64,000 bases of DNA from an uncultured Nocardioides sp. (lineage in GTDB: Bacteria; Actinomycetota; Actinomycetes; Propionibacteriales; Nocardioidaceae): the NCBI RefSeq assembly GCF_947488515.1, contig NZ_CANKZF010000003.1, forward strand, positions 310,001 through 374,000, given 5' to 3'. Positions 24,694-33,135 of this stretch are shown in pieces. Numbering within the stretch: the stretch's first letter is position 1; every line of letters starts with the position of its first letter. A model generated the notes under the pieces. The model saw only the letters and a program-made list of their open reading frames with translations, was not told the origin of the DNA and ran no database searches. The translations under genes were made by a program, and so were the position numbers.

Positions 24694-25185
24694 GTGAGCA
24701 GCGAGCGCGAGGTCCTCACGTACGACCTCTTCGGCACGGCCACCCGCGAGCTGGCGCAGGAGGTGGCCGACTCCGGGTTCCGCCCCGACATGATCCTGGC
24801 GATCGCCCGAGGCGGGCTCGCCCTCGGCATGGGGCTGGGCTACGCCCTCGCGGTGAAGAACATCTCGGTGGTCAACGTCGAGTTCTACACCGGCGTCGAC
24901 CAGCGTCTCGACGTGCCGATCATGCTGCCGCCGACGCCGGCGGCCATCGACCTGTCCGGCCTCAAGGTGCTCGTCGCCGACGACGTCGCCGACACCGGTC
25001 GCACCCTCGAGCTCGTGCACGCGTTCTGCGAGGGCCACGTCGCCGAGGCCCGCACGGTGGTGATCTACGAGAAGCCCCAGTCGGTCATCAAGCCCGACTA
25101 CTCCTGGCGGAGCACCGAGCAGTGGATCGACTTCCCGTGGTCGGTGCTCCCGCCCGTCGTCGACCCCGACGCCCTCGCGCACTGA
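24694..25185 (+). CDS. Phosphoribosyltransferase family protein
   Basis: 163 residues from GTG 24694 (TGGGAT 6 nt upstream). The PRPP-binding loop VLVADDVADTGRT is near 92-104, and AIARGGLALGMGLGYAL is the pyrophosphate-loop region. It is closest in style to xanthine/hypoxanthine-guanine phosphoribosyltransferases, but the base specificity is not visible. It probably has its own promoter after recX. Confidence 0.85.
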   Translation: MSSEREVLTYDLFGTATRELAQEVADSGFRPDMILAIARGGLALGMGLGYALAVKNISVVNVEFYTGVDQRLDVPIMLPPTPAAIDLSGLKVLVADDVADTGRTLELVHAFCEGHVAEARTVVIYEKPQSVIKPDYSWRSTEQWIDFPWSVLPPVVDPDALAH

Positions 25186-25186
25186 C

Positions 25187-25936
25187 GTGCCCGGGAGCGA
25201 CGCGACGGTGGCCCGCCCCGTCGTCGTACGCCACGGAGACCGGGAGCTGACCGGCACCCTGCTGCCCGGCGAGCCGTGGGCAGCGGCCGCGGCCCGCATC
25301 GCCGCGCCGGTCGACGCCGAGCCGGTCGCCCACGACCTCTCGGGCGAGACCCTGCGGTTCGACGTCGAGCCCGACCGGGCTGTGTACCTGCGGGCGATGA
25401 CCCTCAGCGACCTGCCGGCACTGACCCGCTGGTTGCAGGCGCCGCACGTCCGGCGGTGGTGGCACAACGACGGAGAGCCCACCACGGACCGCGTGAGGGC
25501 GACGTACGGCCCCCGCGTCGACGGCAGCACCCCGACGCGCATGTGGGTGGTGGAGGTCAACGGCCGGTCGGTCGGGTTCGTCCAGGACTACCGGATCCGC
25601 GACTACCCCGGGTTCGCCCTCCTCACGCCCGATCCGGACGCCATCGGCCTCGACTACGCCATCGGGGAGCCCGGGTGGGCGGGACGCGGTCTGGGTGCGC
25701 GCCTGCTGTGGGCGTGGATGCAGGACGCGCACCGACGCTTCCCCGACGCCACGTCCTACTTCGCTGCGCCCGACCACGCCAACGCGGCGTCGCTGCGGAT
25801 CCTGGACAAGGCCGGGTTCACCCGGGGCACCTGGTTCGACGAGCCGCAGCGCGACGGCACGACCGCGACGGTCGTCGGCTGCACCCTCGACGTGCGCCGC
25901 GTGCTCGGCCCGGCAGCACCACGCCGTGCGCCATGA
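25187..25936 (+). CDS. GNAT acetyltransferase, AAC(6')/siderophore-type (Acetyltransf_8-like)
   Basis: 249 residues from GTG 25187, one base after the preceding stop. The first ~70 residues are an extra N-terminal domain of unknown role. The GNAT part has LPALTRWLQAPHVRRWW, DYAIGEPGWAGRGLGARLLW (motif A) and NAASLRILDKAGFTRGTWF (motif B), as in AAC(6')-Ib-like enzymes. Whether it acts on aminoglycosides cannot be told. It reads into the PPK2 promoter region. Confidence 0.85.
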   Translation: MPGSDATVARPVVVRHGDRELTGTLLPGEPWAAAAARIAAPVDAEPVAHDLSGETLRFDVEPDRAVYLRAMTLSDLPALTRWLQAPHVRRWWHNDGEPTTDRVRATYGPRVDGSTPTRMWVVEVNGRSVGFVQDYRIRDYPGFALLTPDPDAIGLDYAIGEPGWAGRGLGARLLWAWMQDAHRRFPDATSYFAAPDHANAASLRILDKAGFTRGTWFDEPQRDGTTATVVGCTLDVRRVLGPAAPRRAP

Positions 25937-25943
25937 TGTGCCC

Positions 25944-26795
25944 ATGACGGACGACATCGCCGCCCACCTGCGCCTGCCCGCGGGACCGGTGGACCTGACC
26001 GCGATCGAGACCGACGCCGCCCCCGGCTTCGACGGCGGCAAGAGCGACGGGAAGGCGGCTCTCCTCGCGATGGGGGACGAGCTCGCCGACCTGCAGGAGC
26101 GGCTCTGGGCCGAGCGGACCGTCGGGTCAGAGCGCCGCGTCCTGCTGGTCCTGCAGGGCATGGACACCAGCGGCAAGGGCGGCGTGCTCCGGTACACGAT
26201 CGGCCTCGTCGACCCCCAGGGCGTCCGCATCACCAGCTTCAAGGCGCCGACCGAGGAGGAGAAGCAGCACGACTTCCTCTGGCGCATCGAGAAGGGCCTG
26301 CCGGCTGCCGGCTACATCGGGGTGTTCGACCGCTCGCACTACGAGGACGTCCTGATCGCCCGGGTCCGCAACTTCGCCGACGCCGACGAGCTCGAGCGCC
26401 GCTACGACGCCATCAACGACTTCGAGGGCCGGCTCGTCGCCGAGGGGTTCTCGATCATCAAGTGCATGCTCCACATCAGTGCCGACGAGCAGAAGGCGCG
26501 GCTCGCCGAGCGGCTGGCCAACCCCGAGAAGCACTGGAAGTACAACCCCGGCGACCTCGACGAGCGCGCGCTCTGGCCCGCCTACCGCGACGCCTACGAG
26601 ATCGCCCTCGAGCGCACCAGCACCGACATCGCGCCGTGGCACGTGGTTCCGTCCGACAAGAAGTGGTTCCGCAACCTCGCCGTCGGCCAGCTCCTGCTCG
26701 ACACCCTCCGGGGCCTCGACCTGCAGTGGCCGGCTGCCGACTTCGACGTGGTCGCCGAGACGGAGCGCCTGGCCGGGGAGACGCCGGTCCAGTGA
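25944..26795 (+). CDS. ppk2: Polyphosphate kinase 2 family protein
   Basis: 283 residues. Walker A GMDTSGKGG at 72-80 and Walker B FDRSHYEDV at 128-136 are intact, with the lid ERLANPEKHWKYNPGDLDER near 190-210. PPK2 enzymes transfer phosphate between polyphosphate and nucleotides, usually making NDP/NTP from polyP; the direction is not fixed by sequence. ATG 25944 has CATGAT 6 nt upstream (leaderless-like). The next gene overlaps by 4 bp. Confidence 0.92.
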   Translation: MTDDIAAHLRLPAGPVDLTAIETDAAPGFDGGKSDGKAALLAMGDELADLQERLWAERTVGSERRVLLVLQGMDTSGKGGVLRYTIGLVDPQGVRITSFKAPTEEEKQHDFLWRIEKGLPAAGYIGVFDRSHYEDVLIARVRNFADADELERRYDAINDFEGRLVAEGFSIIKCMLHISADEQKARLAERLANPEKHWKYNPGDLDERALWPAYRDAYEIALERTSTDIAPWHVVPSDKKWFRNLAVGQLLLDTLRGLDLQWPAADFDVVAETERLAGETPVQ

Positions 26796-27568
26796 GACCC
26801 ACCGGCCTTCCCAGTGTCACGGTCACCCGCTACGTCACCCCCCTCCGCGAGGGCGGCAGCCTGCCCGGCGTGGTCGAGGGCGACGACCTCGGCACCTACG
26901 TCTGCAAGTTCCGCGGCGCCGGTCAGGGCGCCAAGGTGCTCGTCGCCGAGGTGATCGTGAGCGCCCTCGCCACCCGCCTCGGCCTGCGCACCCCGCGCCT
27001 CGTCGTCCTCGACCTCGACCCGGAGCTCGCGCGCTACGAGGCCGACGAGGAGGTGCAGGACCTGCTCAACGCGAGCGTGGGTCCCAACCTCGGCATCGAC
27101 TTCCTCCCCGGCTCGTTCGGCGTCGACGGGCAGGTGAGCGCGGCCGACGACGAGGGTGCGCGCGTGCTGTGGCTCGACGCGTTCACCGCCAACGTCGACC
27201 GGTCGTGGCGCAACCCCAACCTGCTGCTCTGGCACGGCGACCTCTGGGTCATCGACCACGGTGCGTCGCTCTACTTCCACCACGGCTGGCGAACCGGCGT
27301 CACCGACCCGGCGAAGTTCGCCGCGCAGGCGTGGGACGTCGGCGGCCACGTCTTCGAGGAGTGCGCGCACCGCGCACGAGAGCTCGACGAGGAGATCGCG
27401 GCCCGGTTGGACCGCGACGTCTTCGAGGACGTGCTGGGCCAGGTCCCCGACGTCTGGCTCGAGCCGGTGCCCGGCGCGGAGTCGCCCGACGCGCTGCGCG
27501 CGGCGTACGTCGACTTCCTCGTCGCCCGCCTCAGCACCCGCCAGTGGCTCCCGGAGGCGTCGCGATGA
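26792..27568 (+). CDS. HipA-family kinase-like protein
   Basis: 258 residues from GTG 26792, overlapping ppk2 (GTGA). The sequence matches the actinobacterial HipA-like family: TYVCKFRGAGQGAKVLVAEV (ATP-binding Lys), LWLDAFTANVDRSWRNPNLL (catalytic Asp/Asn loop) and LWVIDHGASLYFHHG (metal Asp). It is shorter than HipA toxins (~440 aa). The gene overlaps a DUF3037 gene by 4 bp, an arrangement known for this family. Target unknown. Confidence 0.85.
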   Translation: MRPTGLPSVTVTRYVTPLREGGSLPGVVEGDDLGTYVCKFRGAGQGAKVLVAEVIVSALATRLGLRTPRLVVLDLDPELARYEADEEVQDLLNASVGPNLGIDFLPGSFGVDGQVSAADDEGARVLWLDAFTANVDRSWRNPNLLLWHGDLWVIDHGASLYFHHGWRTGVTDPAKFAAQAWDVGGHVFEECAHRARELDEEIAARLDRDVFEDVLGQVPDVWLEPVPGAESPDALRAAYVDFLVARLSTRQWLPEASR

Positions 27569-27951
27569 CCGCCACCCGGCTGGCCTACCAGTACGTCGTG
27601 CTCCGCTGCGTGCCGCGGCCCGAGCGCGAGGAGTTCCTCAACGTGGGCGTGGTGCTGCACTGCCAGGCCGCCGACTTCCTGGACGTCACGTGGTCGGTCG
27701 ACGCCGAGCGCCTCCGCGCCCTCCACCCCGACGTCGACGTCGACCAGGTGTGCGACGCCCTCACCTTCACCGACTGGGTGTGCCGTGGCGACGAGCGCGG
27801 GGGCGAGGCCGCACGTCAGTCGCTGGGGCAGCGGTTCGGCTTCCTCAAGGCCCCGCGCAGCACCGTGCTCCAGCCCGGACCCGTGCACGGCGGGCTGACC
27901 GGCGACCCGGCGCGGCAGCTGGAGCACCTCCGCGAGCGGCTCGTGGGCTGA
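27565..27951 (+). CDS. DUF3037 family protein
   Basis: 128 residues, DUF3037: YQYVVLRCVPRPEREEFLNV at the start and FGFLKAPRSTVLQPGPVHGG near the end. It overlaps the HipA-like kinase gene by 4 bp. It could be the kinase's partner or regulator, which is inference from the conserved pairing. Confidence 0.85.
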   Translation: MTATRLAYQYVVLRCVPRPEREEFLNVGVVLHCQAADFLDVTWSVDAERLRALHPDVDVDQVCDALTFTDWVCRGDERGGEAARQSLGQRFGFLKAPRSTVLQPGPVHGGLTGDPARQLEHLRERLVG

Positions 27952-27955
27952 GCAG

Positions 27956-28678
27956 ATGACGTACGTCGGCGCCGTGCGGGCCGCCCTCGCCGGGACCGGC
28001 GACCCCGAGCGTGCGGCGCAGCAGCAGGCCTACATGAAGTCCGACCTGCCCTACGTCGGCCTCGGCGCCCCGGCGCTCAAGGCGCTGCTGCGGCCCCTGC
28101 TGGTCGAGCACCGCTTCGTCGATCGGGCCCAGTGGGAGGCGGCCGTGCTCGAGCTCTGGGAGGACGCCGAGCACCGCGAGGAGTGGTACGCCGCGATCGC
28201 CCTGCTGCGGCACCGGTCCTACCGGGCCTGGCTCGACCCCGACCTGCTGCCGTTGCTCGAGCAGCTCGTGCGCAGCGGCGCCTGGTGGGACGTCGTCGAC
28301 GAGGTCGCGACGCACCCCGTGGGGCAGGTCCTCCTCGACCACCGCGCGGCCGCCACGCCGGTGATCGAGCGGTGGTCGGTGGACCCCGACAGCCTGTGGG
28401 TCCGGCGTACGGCCATGCTGGCGCAGCTGCGCCACCGCGAGCAGACCGACACCGACCTGCTGGAGCGCGTGCTGGTCGCCAACCTCGACGACACGGCGTA
28501 CGGCCGGGAGTTCTTCGTGCGCAAGGCGCTCGGCTGGGCGCTGCGTCAGCACGCCCGGACTGATGCGGCGTGGGTCCTGACCTTCGTCAGCACCCACGCC
28601 GATCGACTCAGCGGGCTCTCACGCCGCGAGGCGCTCAAGCATCAGACAGGAACGAGCTCGACCGCACCCACGGCGTAG
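27956..28678 (+). CDS. DNA alkylation repair protein (AlkD-like, HEAT-repeat)
   Basis: 240 residues. A HEAT-like alpha-solenoid with AlkD landmarks: YMKSDLPYVGLGAPALKALL (N-terminus), WWDVVDEVATHPVG near 112, RRTAMLAQLRHRE and FFVRKALGWALRQHA near 185. Family members excise 3-methyladenine-type lesions. After the usual end SRREALKH the frame continues 11 residues and overlaps the convergent chelatase gene by 37 bp. Confidence 0.9.
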   Translation: MTYVGAVRAALAGTGDPERAAQQQAYMKSDLPYVGLGAPALKALLRPLLVEHRFVDRAQWEAAVLELWEDAEHREEWYAAIALLRHRSYRAWLDPDLLPLLEQLVRSGAWWDVVDEVATHPVGQVLLDHRAAATPVIERWSVDPDSLWVRRTAMLAQLRHREQTDTDLLERVLVANLDDTAYGREFFVRKALGWALRQHARTDAAWVLTFVSTHADRLSGLSRREALKHQTGTSSTAPTA

Positions 28679-29385
28679 CGGGCGAGGATCGCGCGGGCGA
28701 CCGCGGGGTGCGCCCCGAGCGGGTCGGAGACCGCCACCGCACCGGCCTCGACGGCCAGCTCGGTGGCCCGGTCGGGCAGCCGGCCGGGCGCGAGGAAGAA
28801 CGACGCCACGGCGACGTGGCGCTTGCCCTCCGCGCGGAAGGCGCGCACGGCCTCGCCGGCGGCCGGGGGAGCGGCCGACGCGAAGGCCGCCGTGACGGGC
28901 AGCCGGTGCCGTGCGCCCCACGTGCGGGCGATGCGGGCGACCGCCTGGTTGGCGAGCGGGTCGGACGAGCCGGCGGCAGCGAGCACGAGCGCGTCGAGCT
29001 CGCGCACCCTGGCCGCCTTGAGCGCCTCGCGCAGGCGGACGTCGAGCACCTCGAGGAAGGCGGCCTCCATGCCGAGGATCCGGCTGGCCTGGATGCGGAC
29101 GCCCTCGTGGCGGGCCATGGCGGCGGCGATCGCCTCCGGCACGTCGACCTTCGCGTGGTAGGCCTCCGTGAGCAGCAGCGGGACGACGACGATCTCCTCG
29201 TGACCTGCCTTCACCAGGCGGTCGACGACCGTGTCGAAGCTCGGCTTGGAGAGGTCGAGGAAGGCCGTCTCGATCTTGAGGTCGGGGCGCATCGCCTTGA
29301 CCTCGGCGACGAGCGCCTTGATCGTCGCGGCCGAACGCGGGTCCCGGCTTCCGTGGGCCAGGGCAACCAGAGCAGGAGCAGCCAT
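28642..29385 (-). CDS. Sirohydrochlorin chelatase (ferrochelatase, CbiX/SirB-type)
   Basis: 247 residues, two CbiX-like halves: LVALAHGSRDPRSAATIKAL with catalytic His ~10, and VVPLLLTEAYHAKVDVPEAI with a second His ~77. It inserts Fe2+ (or Co2+) into sirohydrochlorin. Its place behind the sulfite reductase and CysH genes argues for sirohaem synthesis rather than cobalamin. It lies 99 bp downstream of cysH. Confidence 0.88.
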   Translation of the reverse strand: MAAPALVALAHGSRDPRSAATIKALVAEVKAMRPDLKIETAFLDLSKPSFDTVVDRLVKAGHEEIVVVPLLLTEAYHAKVDVPEAIAAAMARHEGVRIQASRILGMEAAFLEVLDVRLREALKAARVRELDALVLAAAGSSDPLANQAVARIARTWGARHRLPVTAAFASAAPPAAGEAVRAFRAEGKRHVAVASFFLAPGRLPDRATELAVEAGAVAVSDPLGAHPAVARAILARYAVGAVELVPV

Positions 29386-29484
29386 CAGGGGTGCCTCCGA
29401 TCGTGTGTGGTGGTGCTGTCGTGCGGGGTGGGTGCGACGGCGTTGTCGCTGGGACGTGAGTTCAAGAACTTCTCGTGGGGTGGC

Positions 29485-30228
29485 CTAGGCATGGATGCCG
29501 CACTCGGTCTTCGAGGTGCCGGCCCAGCGACCGCTGCGCGGGTCGTCGCCGGGGGCGACTCGGCGCGTGCAGGGCCAGCAGCCGATGCTGGGGTAGCCGT
29601 CGTGGACGAGGGGGTTCACCAGCACGCCGTTGTCGAGGATGTACTGGTCGACCTGCTCGTCGCTCCACCGGGCGAGCGGCGAGACCTTGACCTTGCCCTT
29701 GCGGGCGTCCCAGCCGACGACCGGCGCGATGACCCGGTTGTGGGTCTCGGCGCGGCGCAGGCCGGTGGCCCAGGCGTCGTACTCCGCCAGCGTGTCGGCG
29801 AGCGGCTTGACCTTGCGCAGGGCGCAGCAGAGGTCGGGGTCGGTCTTGTAGAGGTCCTTGCCGTACTGCTCGTCCTGCTCGGCGACGGTGAGCGACGTGC
29901 TCACCGTGCGCAGGTTGACCGGCAGGGTCGCCTCGACGGCGTCACGGGTGCCGATGGTCTCGATGAAGTGGTAGCCGGTGTCGAGGAACACGACGTCGAT
30001 GCCGGGGGCGACCTTGGAGGCGAGGTGGGCGAGCACAGCGTCACCCATCGACGACGTGATCGCGAACCGGTCGCCGAACGTCGCGACGGCCCACTCGATG
30101 ATCACCTCGGCCGGGGCGAGCTCGAGCTCGGCGCCGACGTGGGAGACGAGCTCGCGGAGCTCCTCGGGCGTACGACCCTCGGTGTGGGTGCCCTTGAAGT
30201 CGCGGGCGGCGCGGGTGGAGAGGCTCAT
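29485..30228 (-). CDS. cysH: Assimilatory APS/PAPS reductase
   Basis: 247 residues. SSMGDAVLAHL at 59-69 is the PP-loop region. Catalytic Cys 243 is in the C-terminal TECGIH, and the pairs C134-C135 and C217-x2-C220 are the [4Fe-4S] ligands that mark the APS-type enzyme. It reduces adenylyl sulfate to sulfite with thioredoxin. ATG 30228 overlaps the stop of the 58-residue zinc-ribbon gene. Sulfite passes to the upstream-encoded sulfite reductase. Confidence 0.95.
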   Translation of the reverse strand: MSLSTRAARDFKGTHTEGRTPEELRELVSHVGAELELAPAEVIIEWAVATFGDRFAITSSMGDAVLAHLASKVAPGIDVVFLDTGYHFIETIGTRDAVEATLPVNLRTVSTSLTVAEQDEQYGKDLYKTDPDLCCALRKVKPLADTLAEYDAWATGLRRAETHNRVIAPVVGWDARKGKVKVSPLARWSDEQVDQYILDNGVLVNPLVHDGYPSIGCWPCTRRVAPGDDPRSGRWAGTSKTECGIHA

Positions 30229-30401
30229 GGTGCGCCTCCCTCGACGGCCGGGTCCGTGCCGGGGTGGGGGATCATCCCGGTCATCTGCACGGTGAAGCTG
30301 CGCAGGCACGAGCGGCACTCCCAGGCCCCCGCACCCTCGCGGGGGAACAGGTTCTCGTCCCCGCAGTAGGGGCAGTGGAAGGGCTGTGCTCGCTCAGACA
30401 T
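30225..30401 (-). CDS. Small zinc-ribbon protein of the sulfur operon (58 aa)
   Basis: 58 residues (ATG 30401), easily missed. Two CxxC knuckles, HCPYCGDEN (C10, C13) and WECRSCLR (C29, C32), form a zinc ribbon or rubredoxin-like site. It overlaps cysH by 4 bp and follows the sulfite reductase stop by 15 bp. Similar small proteins sit between sulfite reductase and cysH in other actinobacteria; the role is unknown. Confidence 0.8.
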   Translation of the reverse strand: MSERAQPFHCPYCGDENLFPREGAGAWECRSCLRSFTVQMTGMIPHPGTDPAVEGGAP

Positions 30402-30416
30402 GGGCTCGCTCGGACA

Positions 30417-32129
30417 TCAGACCGCCACCGGCTCGCCGCGCAGCAGGACCTCGTCGGCACGGGCCACCCAGGCGGCGAACCGCTCGCCCTCGGTCCGGTC
30501 CTGGAGGTACGCGCTCACGACGGCCGAGACGTAGTCGTCGAGGCCGGCGCTGGTGACCTTGTGGGCACGGAGCTTGCGGCCCATGGCGGGGTTCAGGCCG
30601 AGCGCGCCGCCGAGGTGCACCTGGAAGCCCTCGACCTGGCGGCCGTCGGCGTCCATGACGAGCTGGCCCTTGAGGCCGATGTCGGCGACCTGGGTGCGCG
30701 CGCAGGCGTTGGGGCAGCCGTTGACGTTGACCGAGATGTCGGTGTCGAGGTCGGGGAAGCGCTTCTCGAGCTCGGTGACGAGCCGGCGGGAGCGCTCCTT
30801 GGTGTCGACGATCGCGAGCTTGCAGAACTCGATGCCGGTGCAGGCCATCGTGGAGCGGCGCCAGTTGCTCGGGCGGGCGGTGAGGCCGATCTTCTCGAGG
30901 TCGTCTGCGAACGCCTCGGTGTCCTCGGGTGCGACGCCGATCACCACGAGCTTCTGGTACGCCGTCAGGCGGGCGCCGCGGGCGTCGTAGCGCTCGACGA
31001 GGTCGCCCAGTGCGCTCAGCGTGGTGCCGTCGATGCGGCCCACGACGGGGGCGGCGCCGATGTAGAAGCGGCCGTCCTTCTGCTCGTGGATGCCGATGTG
31101 GTCGCCGGGGGTGACGGGCGACTCGGGGGACGGATTGTCGACGAGTGCCTTGTGAAGGTACTCGTTCTCCAGGACCTCGCGGAACTTCTCCTTGCCCCAG
31201 TCGGCGAGCAGGAACTTCAGGCGGGCCTTGGAGCGCAGACGGCGGTAGCCGTAGTCCCGGAAGATGCCGGCGACGCCCTCCCAGGCGTCGGCCACGTCGC
31301 CGAGGGGGATCCAGACGCCGAGCTTGTGGGCGAGCATCGGGTTGGTGGACAGGCCGCCGCCGACCCAGAGGTCGAAGCCGGGGCCGTGCTCCGGGTGCAC
31401 GGTGCCGACGAACGCGACGTCGTTGACCTCGGGCGCGACGTCGTGGCTCGGGTGGCCGGTCAGCGCGGTCTTGAACTTGCGCGGCAGGTTGGAGAACTCC
31501 GGGTTGCCGAGCACGCGGCGCTTGATCTCGGCGAGCGCCTCTGAACCGTCGATGATCTCGTCCTTGGCGATGCCGGCGACGGGGGAGCCGAGGAAGGGGC
31601 GCGGGCTGTCGCCGCATGCCTCGAGGGTCGTGAGGCCGACCGCCTCGAGGCGCTCCCAGATCGCCGGGACGCTCTCGATCTCGATCCAGTGGTACTGGAT
31701 GTTGTTGCGGTCGGTGATGTCGGCGGTGTTGCGGCCGTAGGCCATGGAGACCTCGCCCAGCGCCCGGAGGGCGGCCGCGTCGAGGATCGCGCCGTCGGTG
31801 CGCACGCGCATCATGAAGTAGCGGTCGTCGAGCTCCTCCTCCTCGAGCTGGGCTGTCTTGCCGCCGTCGAAGCCCGGTGCGCGCTGCGTGTAGAGGCCCA
31901 TCCAGCGGAAGCGGCCACGCAGGTCGGCCGGGTCGATCGAGTCGAAGCCCCGGCGGGAGTAGGTGTAGAGGATGCGGTCCCGCACGTTGAGCGGGTCGTC
32001 GTCCTTCTTGGACTGCTCGTTCTTGTTGAGCGGCTCGGTGTAACCGAGTGCCCACTGACCCTCGGCGCGCTTGGGGCGCGGGATCTCGGTGTGCTGGGCG
32101 GCCTGGGGCGTGAACCGGAGGTCGGGCAT
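30417..32129 (-). CDS. sir: Ferredoxin-type nitrite/sulfite reductase (assimilatory sulfite reductase)
   Basis: 570 residues, two tandem ferrodoxin-like/haem domains. The sirohaem-[4Fe-4S] ligands are C430, C436 (MACTGIEFC) and C472, C476 (NGCPNACARTQ). An N-terminal extension with EGQWALGYTEPLNKNEQSK is typical of actinobacterial Sir. It makes sulfide from sulfite with ferredoxin electrons. ATG 32129 is chosen from MPDLRF homology; the ribosome binding site is weak. A cysteine-containing leader peptide lies 71 bp upstream. A Tyr-Cys cross-link as in plant/mycobacterial enzymes was not assessed. Confidence 0.93.
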   Translation of the reverse strand: MPDLRFTPQAAQHTEIPRPKRAEGQWALGYTEPLNKNEQSKKDDDPLNVRDRILYTYSRRGFDSIDPADLRGRFRWMGLYTQRAPGFDGGKTAQLEEEELDDRYFMMRVRTDGAILDAAALRALGEVSMAYGRNTADITDRNNIQYHWIEIESVPAIWERLEAVGLTTLEACGDSPRPFLGSPVAGIAKDEIIDGSEALAEIKRRVLGNPEFSNLPRKFKTALTGHPSHDVAPEVNDVAFVGTVHPEHGPGFDLWVGGGLSTNPMLAHKLGVWIPLGDVADAWEGVAGIFRDYGYRRLRSKARLKFLLADWGKEKFREVLENEYLHKALVDNPSPESPVTPGDHIGIHEQKDGRFYIGAAPVVGRIDGTTLSALGDLVERYDARGARLTAYQKLVVIGVAPEDTEAFADDLEKIGLTARPSNWRRSTMACTGIEFCKLAIVDTKERSRRLVTELEKRFPDLDTDISVNVNGCPNACARTQVADIGLKGQLVMDADGRQVEGFQVHLGGALGLNPAMGRKLRAHKVTSAGLDDYVSAVVSAYLQDRTEGERFAAWVARADEVLLRGEPVAV

Positions 32130-32200
32130 GGTCAGGAGGGTCCTGTTCGCTGAGGTGTGCCGCGCGCGACGTTGAGCGCGGAAGGGATGCAGGGGCGGCG

Positions 32201-32290
32201 TCAGCGATGCCAACAGGTCGCGCTGCCCACGCGCATGAGGTCGACGTGACGTCGGACCACAAGGTGTGCGTGGGTGGAAGCGGTGACCAT
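32201..32290 (-). CDS. Probable leader peptide (29 aa, Cys-containing) of the sulfur assimilation operon
   Basis: Minus-strand frame from ATG 32290 to TGA 32201. It carries the core RRHVDLMRVGSATCWHR, which matches the short RRHVDLxRxxSAxC leader peptides found upstream of sulfur-metabolism genes in Streptomyces-type actinobacteria (family recalled, not searched). GTG 32260 or ATG 32236 could also start it. It ends 71 bp before the sulfite reductase. Translation through its single TGT Cys codon could report cysteine supply; that is inference. Confidence 0.72.
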   Translation of the reverse strand: MVTASTHAHLVVRRHVDLMRVGSATCWHR

Positions 32291-32427
32291 GTCAAGAAGT
32301 CTCAGGGAATGGACACACGTTCCACAAGGCGAAATCTTGCTATTCGAGATGATGCGCCACGATGTGAGACAAGGTTGCCGCGTCCCGCCCGGTCCCGGCC
32401 CTGAGTGCGGCCCAGGTCACACCGTGG

Positions 32428-33033
32428 TTACGCGTGGGTACGGCGCTCGCACGACGCGATGCCCAGCCAGGTGTGCCGGTTGCCCCACCAGCACCAGCCC
32501 AGCTTCGGGGCGTGGCGACGCTCCCGGCCGTCGCGTCCGGTCCCGTTGCTGATCCACAGCGCCGGCGTGCGGGCGTCGTACGACCCGTTCGCCCGGCGCA
32601 GCCGCGAGCCGGGTGTCATGAAGCAGGCGTTGCGCTCGAGGACGTCCGGGTCCTGCAGCACCCAGTGCAGCCCCTCGACCAGCGTCAGGGGCGAGCGTCC
32701 GGCGGCCAGGACCTCCGGCACCGACTCCGCAGGCGTCCGGTTCAGGAACGCGTCGCCGCGGTCGAGCCCCACGGCGACGTACGGCGCCGCGGGCACCTCC
32801 ACGGTCGGGTCGAAGTCGTCGACGTCGGTCATGTCCTCGACGACGAAGCCCGGCTTGTCGCCGAGGCGGAGCAGGGGTGCGAGCTCCGAGGCGCGCGCGG
32901 AGGTCATGAGGAGGGAACCCGAGGGGCCGGAGGCGGCGACCTCGTGCAGCAGGTCGGCCGGGATCCCGGAGAAGTCGTGGACGCCGAGACGGACGAGCCG
33001 CTCGGCCTGGTCGGGAAGGGAGGGGAGGGCCAC
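32428..33033 (-). CDS. Conserved actinobacterial protein, DUF5701-like
   Basis: 201 residues from GTG 33033. The C-terminal half has GLHWVLQDPDVLERNACFMT and APKLGWCWWGNRHTWLG, which I associate with DUF5701. No signal peptide, membrane segment or catalytic motif is recognised. It is divergent from glyA across ~100 bp. Function unknown. Confidence 0.65.
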   Translation of the reverse strand: MALPSLPDQAERLVRLGVHDFSGIPADLLHEVAASGPSGSLLMTSARASELAPLLRLGDKPGFVVEDMTDVDDFDPTVEVPAAPYVAVGLDRGDAFLNRTPAESVPEVLAAGRSPLTLVEGLHWVLQDPDVLERNACFMTPGSRLRRANGSYDARTPALWISNGTGRDGRERRHAPKLGWCWWGNRHTWLGIASCERRTHA

Positions 33034-33122
33034 GAGGGCTCAACGGACCGGGCTCCGGCGGCGTTCCCGTCGGGCGGTGTCCAGCGCCTGCGGGCCGCGG
33101 CGCGACGAGGTCCAGGGGCCTC

Positions 33123-33128
33123 TAGGCT
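33123..33128 (+). promoter_or_regulatory. -10 box of a leaderless promoter (glyA)
   Basis: TAGGCT lies 7 nt before ATG 33136. Confidence 0.55.
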
Positions 33129-33135
33129 GTGGCCC

